Assembly (NCBI GenBank): GCA_027484105.1 | Contig: JAIXUG010000025.1 | Span: 1 to 64,000, forward strand | Reading direction: 5' to 3' | DNA from: Comamonadaceae bacterium | Lineage (GTDB): Bacteria > Pseudomonadota > Gammaproteobacteria > Burkholderiales > Burkholderiaceae_C | Length of the DNA: 64,000 nt | In this document: positions 36,754 to 45,583 of the stretch, one piece after another | How the letters are laid out: every line of letters starts with the position of its first letter | How positions within the stretch are numbered: position 1 is the stretch's first letter | The notes under the pieces: generated by a model | The model's database searches: none | Told to the model about the DNA's origin: nothing | The model's input: the letters and a program-made list of their open reading frames with translations, nothing else | Translations under genes and position numbers: made by a program

Positions 36754-37593
36754 TCAGAACTTGCCCAAGGCCTGCATTTTCCAGGCCAGCCACAGCTTGC
36801 GCAGGGGCGTGAGGGCGATGCGCTGGTGCAGCACCTGAAAGCCCGAGGCTTCGATCTCGCGCAGCAAGGTGCGGTAAATGCTGGCCATCATGAGGCCGGG
36901 TTTTTGGGCGCGGCGGTCGGCTGCAGGCAGCAGGGCCAGGGCTTCGTCGTACAGGGCGTGGGCCCGTTCCGTCTGGAACTTCATCAGCGCGGTGAAGTTG
37001 TCCGAATAGCTGCGTTGGATCAGGTCTTGCGCTTTGACGCCAAAGCGTTGCTGCTCGTCGAGCGGCAGGTAAATGCGCCCGCGCATGGCGTCTTCGCCCA
37101 CATCGCGGATGATGTTGGTCATCTGAAAGGCCAGTCCCAACTTGTGCGCATAGGCGGTGGTGGCCTCGTCGGTTTGGCCAAAGATGCGGGCGGCGACCTC
37201 GCCCACCACGCCAGCCACCAGGTGGCAGTATTGGGTGAGACCCGCAAAGTCCAGATACCGGGTCTGGTTCAGGTCCATCTGGCAGCCGTCGATCACGGCC
37301 ATCAGGTGGCGGCTCTCGATGCCGAAGGGCTGGGTCAGCGGCATGAGGGCGTGCATGACCGGGTGTGTGGGCTGACCTCCATACGCTTGGAGCACCTCTT
37401 TTTGCCACCAGGCGAGTTTGGTAGCGGCCACACCGGGGTCGCTGATTTCATCGACCACGTCGTCCACTTCTCGGCAAAAGGCATAAAAGGCGGTGATGGC
37501 CGCACGGCGCTCAGGCGGCAGGAACAGGAAGGCGTAATAAAAGCTGCTGCCCGAGGCGGCGGCTTTTTGCTGGACGTAATCTTGCGGGTTCAT
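36754..37593 (-). CDS. hpnD: Squalene/phytoene synthase family protein, presqualene-diphosphate synthase HpnD type
   Basis: The 279-residue protein starts MNPQDYVQQKAAASGSSFYY. The first aspartate-rich motif lies in FCREVDDVVDE and the second in TNIIRDVGEDAMRGRIYLP; both bind the diphosphate-magnesium complex of farnesyl diphosphate. This matches HpnD of the hopanoid pathway, which makes presqualene diphosphate. The start at 37593 overlaps the stop of the upstream gene by four bases, giving tight coupling. HpnC and HpnE, the usual partners, are not seen; the upstream gene is a different subfamily. A carotenoid role (phytoene synthase) cannot be excluded from sequence alone. Confidence 0.85.
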   Translation of the reverse strand: MNPQDYVQQKAAASGSSFYYAFLFLPPERRAAITAFYAFCREVDDVVDEISDPGVAATKLAWWQKEVLQAYGGQPTHPVMHALMPLTQPFGIESRHLMAVIDGCQMDLNQTRYLDFAGLTQYCHLVAGVVGEVAARIFGQTDEATTAYAHKLGLAFQMTNIIRDVGEDAMRGRIYLPLDEQQRFGVKAQDLIQRSYSDNFTALMKFQTERAHALYDEALALLPAADRRAQKPGLMMASIYRTLLREIEASGFQVLHQRIALTPLRKLWLAWKMQALGKF

Positions 37594-38690
37594 GGGGGTG
37601 GATTCTCGCACTGGGACAGGCGCTCAAACTCTTGTTTCAGCACCCGGGGTGATATGCCGCCGAGCACCAAACGCCACAGCAAGGCGCGAACTTCGTGGCG
37701 CGGCATCTTGATGCTTGGGCTCGGTGTTGCGGCCAGTGCTTGCGGTCCGGCTTGTGTCAGAAGGGCCAGGGTGCGCGCACCGATCAAAGCGGGCAGGGCG
37801 CTGGCCAAGCGCAGGCGTCGGCTGTTCAGGGCGCAGCTGTAGTGCAGGCCGCCTTCCAGTTGGGTTTGAATTTGCTGCAGGTATTCCTGGTACAGCGGGG
37901 CGAGTTTGAAGCAGCCGGTCCGGTCCCCGGTTCTGGCCGCTTGGGCCAGGGTTTCAGGGGTCAGGCCCAGTGCCTGCAAGCGTTCACGGGGGAAGTAACA
38001 GCGGCCCTGGGTCAGGTCGGCAGCGACATCGCGCACGATGTTCAGGCGCTGTAGGCCCATACCGTATTGCCTGCCCAAGCTGTGCATTTGTTCAGTGGGC
38101 AGGCTGGCAAAGCCGGGGAGGTGGAGCGTGCACAACTCGGTCCAGAACTCACCCACGCATCCGGCGACCAGCCATGTGTAATGCGTCAATTCATCTTCGC
38201 TGTGCAGGCTTTGGAGCGATGATGGGCTGGCATGGCCAAATCGGTGCACATCCAGGGTTTGGCCCTGCGTGATGGGGGTCAGTACCGCGCGCACACTGGC
38301 TTGGTCGGCCTTGGACAGGCGGTGCAACAGCGGCAAGCAGTCGGGCAAGGCCTGCATCAAGGCGCGTTCATTCGGATTGCTTTGGTGCGCAGCAAAACCG
38401 GCCAAGGCCAGGCTGAGGGCCTTGCGCAGGCGGTCCAGCTGCTCGGCAGGCGCATCGATGGCCTGCAACAAGTCAGCCAGCAGCGCCTGCCGTTCGGCTT
38501 GGGGCATGGCGGTGGTGTCGGCCACGGTATCGGTGGCTCGCGCCAACAAATAGCCCACCGCCACGGGCGCCCGCAGTGGGCCTGGCAATAGCCGTATCGA
38601 CAGGTAAAAAGAGCGCGACACCCCACGCAAGAGCTGCAGGTTTGCAGCGTTCAGTGGCGAGCGGGTCTTCAAGGGGCGCGCGAGATTCAT
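37590..38690 (-). CDS. Squalene-synthase-like protein (SQS type)
   Basis: The 366-residue protein has SRSFYLSIRLLPGPLR, a first aspartate motif in LLARATDTVADT, the DELTHYTWLVAGCVGEF block and a second aspartate motif in RLNIVRDVAADLTQG. The ATDTVADT form and the length are closer to one-enzyme squalene synthases of the eukaryotic type than to HpnC. It probably acts on farnesyl diphosphate, like its downstream partner, which overlaps it by four bases. The ATG at 38690 is chosen; a GTG at 38738 would add 16 residues. Neither has a clear ribosome binding site. The C-terminal membrane anchor of eukaryotic SQS is not evident. Confidence 0.78.
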   Translation of the reverse strand: MNLARPLKTRSPLNAANLQLLRGVSRSFYLSIRLLPGPLRAPVAVGYLLARATDTVADTTAMPQAERQALLADLLQAIDAPAEQLDRLRKALSLALAGFAAHQSNPNERALMQALPDCLPLLHRLSKADQASVRAVLTPITQGQTLDVHRFGHASPSSLQSLHSEDELTHYTWLVAGCVGEFWTELCTLHLPGFASLPTEQMHSLGRQYGMGLQRLNIVRDVAADLTQGRCYFPRERLQALGLTPETLAQAARTGDRTGCFKLAPLYQEYLQQIQTQLEGGLHYSCALNSRRLRLASALPALIGARTLALLTQAGPQALAATPSPSIKMPRHEVRALLWRLVLGGISPRVLKQEFERLSQCENPPP

Positions 38691-38762
38691 GTCGTGGATG
38701 TGCAGGGTCTGGGTCAGGCCCTGTGATGACCGTGTCACAGCAGGGTGATGGTCTATTGTCGC

Positions 38763-38812
38763 TTGACACAGATCAGGTCTTTGCTTAGATTACTAACCAG
38801 TCAGTCATTAAT
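38763..38812 (+). promoter_or_regulatory. Sigma70-like promoter with TetR-like operator before the RND efflux genes
   Basis: TTGACA (38763-38768) and TAGATT (38786-38791) are separated by exactly 17 nt, a near-consensus sigma70 promoter. Directly downstream, ACTAACCAGTCAGTCATT (38792-38809) resembles operators of TetR-family efflux repressors and sits where bound protein would block transcription. No tetR gene lies next to it in the window. An AGGGA ribosome binding site follows at 38816-38820, before the ATG at 38830. Confidence 0.7.
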
Positions 38813-38829
38813 TTCAGGGAATTTTATTC

Positions 38830-39990
38830 ATGCTTAAGCCCTCATTACCCCCGGCGGTGGAACGCCCGCTCATGCGCCTGTGTGCGTTGTCCATTGTGGG
38901 TTCGGCGCTGCTTTTGGTGGCCTGTTCGCGCCCGGAGGTCGCGCAAGAGCCCGTGCGTTCTGTCAAGTTGATCACCGTCGGTGGTCAAAGCTTGAATGTG
39001 CAAGGGGAATACGCCGCAGAAGTGCGTGCGCGGGTGGAGTCGCGTCTGGGTTTCAGAGTCGGCGGTAAATTGGTGCAACGCCAGGCCGAGGTGGGCCAAG
39101 TGGTTCAAGCGGGGCAACTGCTGGCGCTGATCGATGCGCAAGACTACCAACTGGCGGCGCAGGCGGCGCAGGCCCAGGTGGGCGCTGCACAAAGCCAGCG
39201 GGATGTCGCACAGGCCGAGTTCAAGCGCTTTGAGGCCCTGAAAAACCAGAACTTCATCAGTGGCGCGGAGCTCGATCGACGTGCAACTGCCCTGCAAGCG
39301 GCCCAAGCCCAGTTGATCCAAGCGCAATCTCAAGCCCAAGCCCAGGCCAATCAAGCGGCCTACACCCGCTTGACAGCCACGGCATCGGGGGTGGTCACGG
39401 CGGTGGAGGCAGAGGTCGGGCAGGTTCTGGCCGCAGGGCAACCGGTGCTGCGTCTGGCACACGAAGGACCCCGAGACGTGGTGTTTTCAGTGTCCGAAAG
39501 CACCCGCATGGCCTTGAAGCTGGGGCAGACCCTGCGCGCCACCCTCACCAGCACAGGTCAATCGGTGTCAGGTAAGGTGCGCGAGCTGGGTGCCAGTGCC
39601 GACCCTGTGACCCGCACCTATGGCATCAAGCTGGCGCTGGATGCGGCTGTGCGCTGGCCACTGGGGGCCACCGTGAATGTGTCGGCGGCTTATTTGCCGG
39701 GCAGCCAAAGCGGCGTCATTCAGTTGCCCACCAGCGCCCTGAAAGAAGAAGCAGGGCAAACCGTGGTGTGGGTGCTGGACGAGGCCAGCATGACCGTCAA
39801 CACCCAGGCGGTGCAAGTGGGCGCAGTGGATGGTCAGCAGGTGAGCATCACCTCGGGTTTGAAAACCGGACAGAAAGTGGTAAGCGCTGGCGTGCATGTG
39901 CTCTCGCCGGGTCAAAAAGTGACGGTGTATGCACCTGCATCGGCCACCACGGCAGCCCCTGGCGGTGCCACATCCAACCCGGCGAGGTGA
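38830..39990 (+). CDS. RND efflux periplasmic adaptor subunit (membrane fusion lipoprotein)
   Basis: The 386-residue protein has a lipoprotein signal peptide with lipobox LLVAC (lipidated cysteine near residue 32). It also has a barrel-sandwich region (RVGGKLVQRQAEVGQVVQAG), an alpha-helical coiled-coil hairpin (about 120-180, rich in Gln/Ala) and beta-barrel and membrane-proximal domains. It links an inner-membrane RND pump to an outer-membrane channel. The permease follows 4 nt after its stop codon. The outer-membrane factor is not encoded here, so a TolC-like protein elsewhere is presumably used. Confidence 0.92.
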   Translation: MLKPSLPPAVERPLMRLCALSIVGSALLLVACSRPEVAQEPVRSVKLITVGGQSLNVQGEYAAEVRARVESRLGFRVGGKLVQRQAEVGQVVQAGQLLALIDAQDYQLAAQAAQAQVGAAQSQRDVAQAEFKRFEALKNQNFISGAELDRRATALQAAQAQLIQAQSQAQAQANQAAYTRLTATASGVVTAVEAEVGQVLAAGQPVLRLAHEGPRDVVFSVSESTRMALKLGQTLRATLTSTGQSVSGKVRELGASADPVTRTYGIKLALDAAVRWPLGATVNVSAAYLPGSQSGVIQLPTSALKEEAGQTVVWVLDEASMTVNTQAVQVGAVDGQQVSITSGLKTGQKVVSAGVHVLSPGQKVTVYAPASATTAAPGGATSNPAR

Positions 39991-39994
39991 GCAC

Positions 39995-42900
39995 ATGGCC
40001 GACCACGACACTCCGCGCTTTAACCTCTCGCGCTGGGCGCTGGAACACCCAGCCCTGACACGCTACCTGATGGTGGTGTTGATGGTGCTGGGCATGGCGT
40101 CTTATTTTCAGCTGGGTCAAGACGAAGATCCGCCATTCACCTTCCGGGCCATGGTGGTGCGGGCCTATTGGCCAGGGGCAACCGCCCAGCAAGTGGCCGA
40201 GCAGGTGACTGACAAGATCGAGCGGACCTTGCAAGAGGTGCCGTATGCCGACAAGATCCGCAGCTATTCCAAGCCTGGCGAGGCGCAGATCATCTTCCAG
40301 ATCAGAGACAACTCGAACCCGGCCGATGTGCCGCAGGTCTGGTATGCGGTGCGCAAGAAAATCGGCGACATGCGTGGTACCCTGCCACAGGGCGTGATCG
40401 GGCCGTTTTTCAACGATGAATTTGGCGATGTTTTTGGCGTGATTTATGCGCTGAGCGGCCAGGGTTTCAGCCCAGCCGAAGTCAAAGAGCAGGCCGACAG
40501 CTTGCGCCAGACCTTGCTTCGCGTCAGCGATGTGGCCAAAGTGGACTTGTTTGGCGCGCAAGACGAAAAGGTGTTTGTCGAAGTCTCGCAAAAAAAGCTG
40601 GCCCTGATGGGCTTGAACATGACGGAGGTTTTGGCGCAACTCAACCAGCAAAACGCTGTGGAGTCGGCGGGCACTTTGCAAAGCACAGTGGACGTGGTGC
40701 AGGTGCGCGTGGGTGGCCAGTTCCAGGACTTGGACGATCTGCGTGCCCTGCCGATTCGCGGGGCTTCGGGGGCACAGCTGCGCCTGTCGGACATCGCCAC
40801 CGTCAGCCGGGGTTATGCCGATCCGCCCTTCGTCAAGGTGCGCCACGATGGCCAAGAGGTGATTGCCTTGGGTGTGTCCATGGCCAAGGGGGGCGACATC
40901 ATTGCGCTGGGTGAGTCCTTGCGCAAGGTGGTGGCCGAAGTTCAGCTCAGTTTGCCTGCGGGCATGGTGCTGAGTCAGGTGCAGGACCAGCCGCGCGCCG
41001 TGTCCAGTTCGGTCAACGAATTCATCAAGGTGCTGATCGAAGCGGTGGTGATCGTGCTGGCGGTGAGTTTTCTAGCGCTGGGCCTGCACAAGCGCCCTGG
41101 CCAGCACCCTGTGTGGCGGCGCTGGACCCTGGACATTCGGCCTGGGCTGGTGGTCGGCATCACGATTCCGCTGGTCCTGGCGGTCACGTTTTTGGCCATG
41201 CATTACTTTGGCATTGGCTTGCACAAAATTTCGCTGGGGTCGCTCATCATCGCCTTGGGCCTGTTGGTGGACGACGCCATCATTGCGGTGGAGATGATGG
41301 TGCGAAAGATGGAGGAGGGCTACGACAAGGTGCGCGCGGCCACTTTCGCTTATGAGCTCACGGCCATGCCCATGCTGACGGGCACCTTGATCACGGCCGC
41401 AGGCTTTTTGCCCATTGGCATGGCCAAGTCCATGACGGGGGAATACACCTTTGCGATTTTTGCGGTCACGGTGGTGGCTTTGTTGGTGAGCTGGGTGGCC
41501 TCGGTTTACTTTGTGCCTTACCTGGGGGCTTGGTTGCTCAAACCGCCAGCGCACGCCATGTCTGCGGCGCAGCTGGATTCGGCGGAGATGTTTGACACCC
41601 CTTTTTACCGGCGTTTTCGCGCATGGGTGACTTGGTGTGTCATCCACCGATGGAAGACGATTGGCATCACCGTGTTCTTGTTTTCCTTGGGCATGGTGGG
41701 CATGGGCAAGGTGCAGCAGCAGTTTTTCCCGGACTCCAGCCGTCCGGAAATCATGGTCGACTTGTGGTTGCCCGAGGGCTCGCCCTTTGAAGCCAGTGAG
41801 GACATCACCCGCCGGGTGGAGCAGAGGCTGGCCAAAGAAGCAGGTGTGAAATCGGTCACTGCCTGGGTGGGCTCGGGGGTACCCCGGTTTTATTTGCCCT
41901 TGGACCAAGTCTTTCCCCAGACCAATGTGTCACAGCTGATTGTGCTGCCCACTGACCTCAAAACTCGCGAAACCCTGCGCCAGCGTTTGCCCACGGTGTT
42001 GGCGCAAGAGTTCCCCGAGGTGCGCGGTCGGGTGAAACTGTTGCCCAATGGCCCGCCCGTGCCTTATCCGGTGCAGTTTCGCGTGGTGGGGCCTGACCCA
42101 CAGGTCTTGCGTCTGAAGGCCGATGAAATCAAGGCGCAAATGCGGCAAAACACCAACACCCGGGGCGTCAACGACAACTGGAATGAGTCGGTCAAGTCGG
42201 TGCGCCTGGAGGTGGACCAGGCCAAGGCCCGCGCCTTGGGCGTGAGCAGCCAGTCGATCGCTCAGGCCGCGCGCATTTTGCTCAGCGGCGCGCCGGTGGG
42301 GCAGTTTCGCGAAGGGGACAAACTGATCGACATCGTGCTGCGCCAGCCACTGGCCGAGCGCGATGCCTTGTCCGACTTGCAGCAGGCTTATGTGCCCACC
42401 GCGTCTGGACGGATGGTGCCGCTGCTGCATGTCGCGCAGCCGGTGTTCGGTTGGGAGCCGGGGGTGATGTGGCGTGAAGGACGCCAATATGCCATCACGG
42501 TACAGGCGGACATCGCCGAAGGCCTGCAGGGCGCCACAGTGACTGAACAGCTGTTGCCCGATTTGAAAAAGACCGAGCGCGCTTGGACTGCGCAGGGTTT
42601 GAATGGCTACCGCATCGAGGTGGCGGGGGCGGTGGAGGAGAGCGCCAAAGGCTCGGCATCGATCGCAGCGGGGGTGCCGGTGATGCTGTTCATCACCTTC
42701 ACTTTGCTGATGCTGCAGCTGCAAAGTTTCAGTCGGGCCATGCTGGTCTTCCTGACCGGGCCCTTGGGCATGGCGGGCGTGGCAGGAGCTTTGCTGGTGC
42801 TCGATCGCCCCTTTGGTTTTGTGGCTTTGCTCGGCGTGATCGCGCTCATGGGCATGATCCAGCGCAATTCGGTGATTTTGATTGACCAAATTGAGCAAGA

Positions 42901-43153
42901 CCGGGCGGCAGGCATGGCGCCTTGGCAAGCGATTGTGGAGTCGGCTGTGCGCCGTCTTCGCCCCATCGTGTTGACCGCCGCCGCCGCTGTGCTGGCCATG
43001 ATCCCACTGTCGCGCAGCATTTTCTGGGGGCCGATGGCGGTCGCCATCATGGGCGGGCTGATCGTGGCCACAGCGCTGACGCTGCTGGCGCTGCCAGCCA
43101 TGTACGCCGCCTGGTTCAGGATTGAACGCCCCCATCAGGGCCGATCCCTATGA
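39995..43153 (+). CDS. RND efflux permease (AcrB/MexF-like superfamily)
   Basis: The 1052-residue inner-membrane pump has the two-fold RND layout: a membrane helix at about 25-45, a large periplasmic loop, a helix bundle at about 345-540, a second periplasmic loop and a bundle at about 880-1040. The proton-relay aspartates are seen in ALGLLVDDAIIAVEMM. The substrate cannot be named; the sequence is of the hydrophobe/amphiphile type rather than heavy-metal type. The ATG at 39995 has GGCGAGG upstream and gives a normal N-terminus, unlike the in-frame start at 39929. It forms an operon with the adaptor gene. Confidence 0.93.
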   Translation: MADHDTPRFNLSRWALEHPALTRYLMVVLMVLGMASYFQLGQDEDPPFTFRAMVVRAYWPGATAQQVAEQVTDKIERTLQEVPYADKIRSYSKPGEAQIIFQIRDNSNPADVPQVWYAVRKKIGDMRGTLPQGVIGPFFNDEFGDVFGVIYALSGQGFSPAEVKEQADSLRQTLLRVSDVAKVDLFGAQDEKVFVEVSQKKLALMGLNMTEVLAQLNQQNAVESAGTLQSTVDVVQVRVGGQFQDLDDLRALPIRGASGAQLRLSDIATVSRGYADPPFVKVRHDGQEVIALGVSMAKGGDIIALGESLRKVVAEVQLSLPAGMVLSQVQDQPRAVSSSVNEFIKVLIEAVVIVLAVSFLALGLHKRPGQHPVWRRWTLDIRPGLVVGITIPLVLAVTFLAMHYFGIGLHKISLGSLIIALGLLVDDAIIAVEMMVRKMEEGYDKVRAATFAYELTAMPMLTGTLITAAGFLPIGMAKSMTGEYTFAIFAVTVVALLVSWVASVYFVPYLGAWLLKPPAHAMSAAQLDSAEMFDTPFYRRFRAWVTWCVIHRWKTIGITVFLFSLGMVGMGKVQQQFFPDSSRPEIMVDLWLPEGSPFEASEDITRRVEQRLAKEAGVKSVTAWVGSGVPRFYLPLDQVFPQTNVSQLIVLPTDLKTRETLRQRLPTVLAQEFPEVRGRVKLLPNGPPVPYPVQFRVVGPDPQVLRLKADEIKAQMRQNTNTRGVNDNWNESVKSVRLEVDQAKARALGVSSQSIAQAARILLSGAPVGQFREGDKLIDIVLRQPLAERDALSDLQQAYVPTASGRMVPLLHVAQPVFGWEPGVMWREGRQYAITVQADIAEGLQGATVTEQLLPDLKKTERAWTAQGLNGYRIEVAGAVEESAKGSASIAAGVPVMLFITFTLLMLQLQSFSRAMLVFLTGPLGMAGVAGALLVLDRPFGFVALLGVIALMGMIQRNSVILIDQIEQDRAAGMAPWQAIVESAVRRLRPIVLTAAAAVLAMIPLSRSIFWGPMAVAIMGGLIVATALTLLALPAMYAAWFRIERPHQGRSL

Positions 43154-43280
43154 GCGCAAGCGATTTTTGCTGTGTGGGAGCGGCTAAAATAGAAAGTTGA
43201 CCGATTTCAACCGGGCGGTCAGGCGCAGTGGTGCACTTGCGGGTGTGCTGGCGGGCCTGACGCCCTTTTTGTTTGGATGT

Positions 43281-43367
43281 GCGCGGGTGGCGAAATTGGT
43301 AGACGCACCAGGTTTAGGTCCTGACGGTGGCAACACTGTGCGGGTTCGAGTCCCGCCCCGCGCACCA
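43281..43367 (+). tRNA. tRNA-Leu (anticodon UAG)
   Basis: The sequence folds as a class II tRNA: acceptor GCGCGGG pairs with CCCGCGC, followed by discriminator A and encoded CCA. The D arm has TGGCGAAATTGGTAGACGCA. The anticodon loop TTTAGGT gives TAG, then come a long variable arm and the T loop GTTCGAGTC. A TAAAAT box at 43185-43190 may be the -10 element, but no matching -35 was found. Confidence 0.95.
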
Positions 43368-43430
43368 GAAACTTTTGGCCAACAGGGCAACCTGGCGGCA
43401 TGAGCGAAATTCAATTAACCGAGAATGACC

Positions 43431-44744
43431 ATGACAGTGACTGTAGAGACCCTGGAAAAACTGGAACGCAAGATCACCCTGACTGTGCCCGTGACGGCCA
43501 TCCAGTCTGAAGTGGATGCCCGCCTTAAGAAAATGGCCCGCACCGTCAAGATGGACGGTTTCCGTCCCGGCAAAGTGCCCATGAATGTTGTGGCCCAGCG
43601 CTACGGCTATTCGGTCCAGTACGAAGTGCTGAACGACAAGGTCGGCGAAGCTTTTGCCTTGGCCGCCAACGAAGCCCAAGTGCGCGTGGCAGGCCAGCCC
43701 CGCATTTCTGAAAAAGAGGGCGCGCCCGAAGGCGAGTTGAACTTTGAAGCCATTTTTGAGGTGTACCCCGAAGTCAAACTCGGCAACCTGGCCGACACCC
43801 AAGTCGAAAAGCTGACCGCTGAAGTGTCGGATGCCGCCATCGACAAGACCATCGACATCCTGCGTAAACAACGTCGCACCTTTGCCCAGCGCGCCCAAGA
43901 TGCTGCTGCGCAAGACGGCGACCGCGCCACCATCGACTTCGAAGGCAAGATTGACGGTGAAGTGTTCTCTGGCGGTAAAGCCGACGATTTCCAGTTCATT
44001 CTGGGTGATGGCCAGATGCTCAAGGAATTCGAAGACGCGGTTCGCGGCATGAAGTTCGGCGAGAGCAAGACCTTCCCCTTGGCTTTTCCAGCCGACTACC
44101 ACGGTCAAGATGTGGCGGGTAAAACGGCCGACTTCCTGGTCACCGTCAAGAAAATCGAAGCCGCCCACCTGCCCGAAGTCAATGAGGCCCTGGCCAAGTC
44201 CTTGGGCATCGCTGACGCCTCGGTTGAAGGCCTGCGCGCTGACATCCGCAAAAACCTGGAGCGTGAAGTGAAATTCCGCTTGCTGGCCCGCAACAAGCAA
44301 GCCGCCATGGACGCTTTGGTGGCCAAGGCCGAGCTGGACCTGCCCCAGTCCATTGTGCAAAATGAAATCGAACGCCTGAAAGAGGGCGCCCGTGCTGACC
44401 TGAAGCAGCGCGGTGTCAAGGACGCTGACAAGGCGCCGATTCCCGATGACATCTTCCGCCCCCAAGCCGAGCAGCGCGTGCGACTGGGTCTGGTGGTGGC
44501 TGAAGTGGTGCGTGGCAACACCTTGCATGCCAAGCCCGAGCAGATCCAGGCCCACATTCAGGAGCTGGCGTCCAGCTACGAGCGTCCCGATGACGTGGTG
44601 CGTTGGTACAACAGCGACAACCAGCGCATGGCCGAAGTCGAAGCCGTGGTGATCGAGAGCAATGTGTCAGATTTTGTTCTGGCCCAGGCCAAGGTGGTCG
44701 AAAAGGCCATTACTTTCGAAGAGTTGATGGGTCAACAAGCCTGA
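43431..44744 (+). CDS. tig: Trigger factor, ribosome-associated chaperone and prolyl isomerase
   Basis: The 437-residue protein has the N-terminal ribosome-binding domain (signature GFRPGKVP near residue 45), a central FKBP-type PPIase domain (about 155-245, GDRATIDFEGKIDGEVF), and a helical C-terminal chaperone domain. It binds nascent chains at the ribosomal exit. The ATG at 43431 gives MTVTVETLEKLER, the usual family start with GAGA at good spacing; the ATG at 43425 is two codons longer and abuts that site. It heads the conserved tig-clpP-clpX-lon order. Confidence 0.96.
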   Translation: MTVTVETLEKLERKITLTVPVTAIQSEVDARLKKMARTVKMDGFRPGKVPMNVVAQRYGYSVQYEVLNDKVGEAFALAANEAQVRVAGQPRISEKEGAPEGELNFEAIFEVYPEVKLGNLADTQVEKLTAEVSDAAIDKTIDILRKQRRTFAQRAQDAAAQDGDRATIDFEGKIDGEVFSGGKADDFQFILGDGQMLKEFEDAVRGMKFGESKTFPLAFPADYHGQDVAGKTADFLVTVKKIEAAHLPEVNEALAKSLGIADASVEGLRADIRKNLEREVKFRLLARNKQAAMDALVAKAELDLPQSIVQNEIERLKEGARADLKQRGVKDADKAPIPDDIFRPQAEQRVRLGLVVAEVVRGNTLHAKPEQIQAHIQELASSYERPDDVVRWYNSDNQRMAEVEAVVIESNVSDFVLAQAKVVEKAITFEELMGQQA

Positions 44745-44768
44745 TTCTGGTTTGAATCCCTCAAGAAT

Positions 44769-44807
44769 GGGGCTTGTGCCAGGCTTGCAGTCTGGCTGAC
44801 AAGCCCC
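44769..44807 (+). other. Stem-loop between tig and clpP
   Basis: GGGGCTTGT (44769-44777) pairs with ACAAGCCCC (44799-44807), with an inner CCAG/CTGG stem. It begins 24 nt after tig. No T-run follows, so it is not a classical terminator; it may be an mRNA-stability, processing or attenuation element. Confidence 0.5.
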
Positions 44808-44866
44808 ATCTCTTTGGTGGGGTTGAAAACTCAGGTTAAAGTCATTGGGAATTTCTTGGAGAAAAG

Positions 44867-45475
44867 ATGAGCGCACTGGACATCACAAATTTGGGCATGG
44901 TGCCCATGGTCATCGAGCAATCGGGCCGTGGCGAACGTGCTTACGACATTTATTCGCGTTTGCTCAAGGAGCGCGTGATCTTTTTGGTGGGCGAGGTCAA
45001 TGACCACATGGCCAACCTGATCGTGGCCCAGTTGTTGTTTCTGGAGAGTGAAAACCCGGAAAAGGACATTTCGCTGTACATCAACTCGCCCGGGGGCTCG
45101 GTCAGTGCGGGCATGGCGATTTACGACACCATGAACTTCATCAAGCCCGATGTGTCCACGCTGTGCAACGGCATGGCCGCCAGCATGGGTGCGTTTTTGC
45201 TGTCATCCGGGGCCAAAGGCAAGCGGTTTTCACTGCCTAACTCCAAGATCATGATTCATCAGCCTTTGGGTGGAGCACGAGGCCAGGCCACGGAAATCGA
45301 GATTGCGGCCCGTGAAATCGTCAAAACGCGTGCACATCTGAACCGTATCCTGTCCGAGAACACCGGGCAGCCGCTGGAGAAGATCGAACTCGACACCGAG
45401 CGTGACTATTACCTGTCTGCGACCGAGTCCAAAGAGTACGGCCTGATCGACGAAGTCATCTCGAAACGCTCTTGA
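44867..45475 (+). CDS. clpP: ATP-dependent Clp protease proteolytic subunit
   Basis: The 202-residue serine peptidase has the catalytic triad Ser106 ([10 protein letters not shown]), His131 (MIHQPLGG) and Asp180, at the same spacing as Escherichia coli ClpP. It forms the tetradecameric chamber that works with ClpX, encoded next, and ClpA. A GGAGA ribosome binding site lies 5 nt before the ATG. A terminator-like hairpin lies between clpP and clpX. Confidence 0.97.
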   Translation: MSALDITNLGMVPMVIEQSGRGERAYDIYSRLLKERVIFLVGEVNDHMANLIVAQLLFLESENPEKDISLYINSPGGSVSAGMAIYDTMNFIKPDVSTLCNGMAASMGAFLLSSGAKGKRFSLPNSKIMIHQPLGGARGQATEIEIAAREIVKTRAHLNRILSENTGQPLEKIELDTERDYYLSATESKEYGLIDEVISKRS

Positions 45476-45505
45476 GCTTGGCCGGTTCGTCCGGCACCCT
45501 GGCAG

Positions 45506-45543
45506 ACGGCGTTGACCTCGAAAGGGTAAACGCCGTTTTTCTT
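45506..45543 (+). terminator. Probable Rho-independent terminator after clpP
   Basis: ACGGCGTT (45506-45513) pairs with AACGCCGT (45529-45536), and further pairing in the loop (ACC/GGT) is possible. A T-rich run (TTTTTCTTT) follows. It may separate clpP from clpX transcription or attenuate it. Confidence 0.65.
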
Positions 45544-45583
45544 TCGTTATCATTGACGAATTGCGGATTCCGAGGCGACATCT

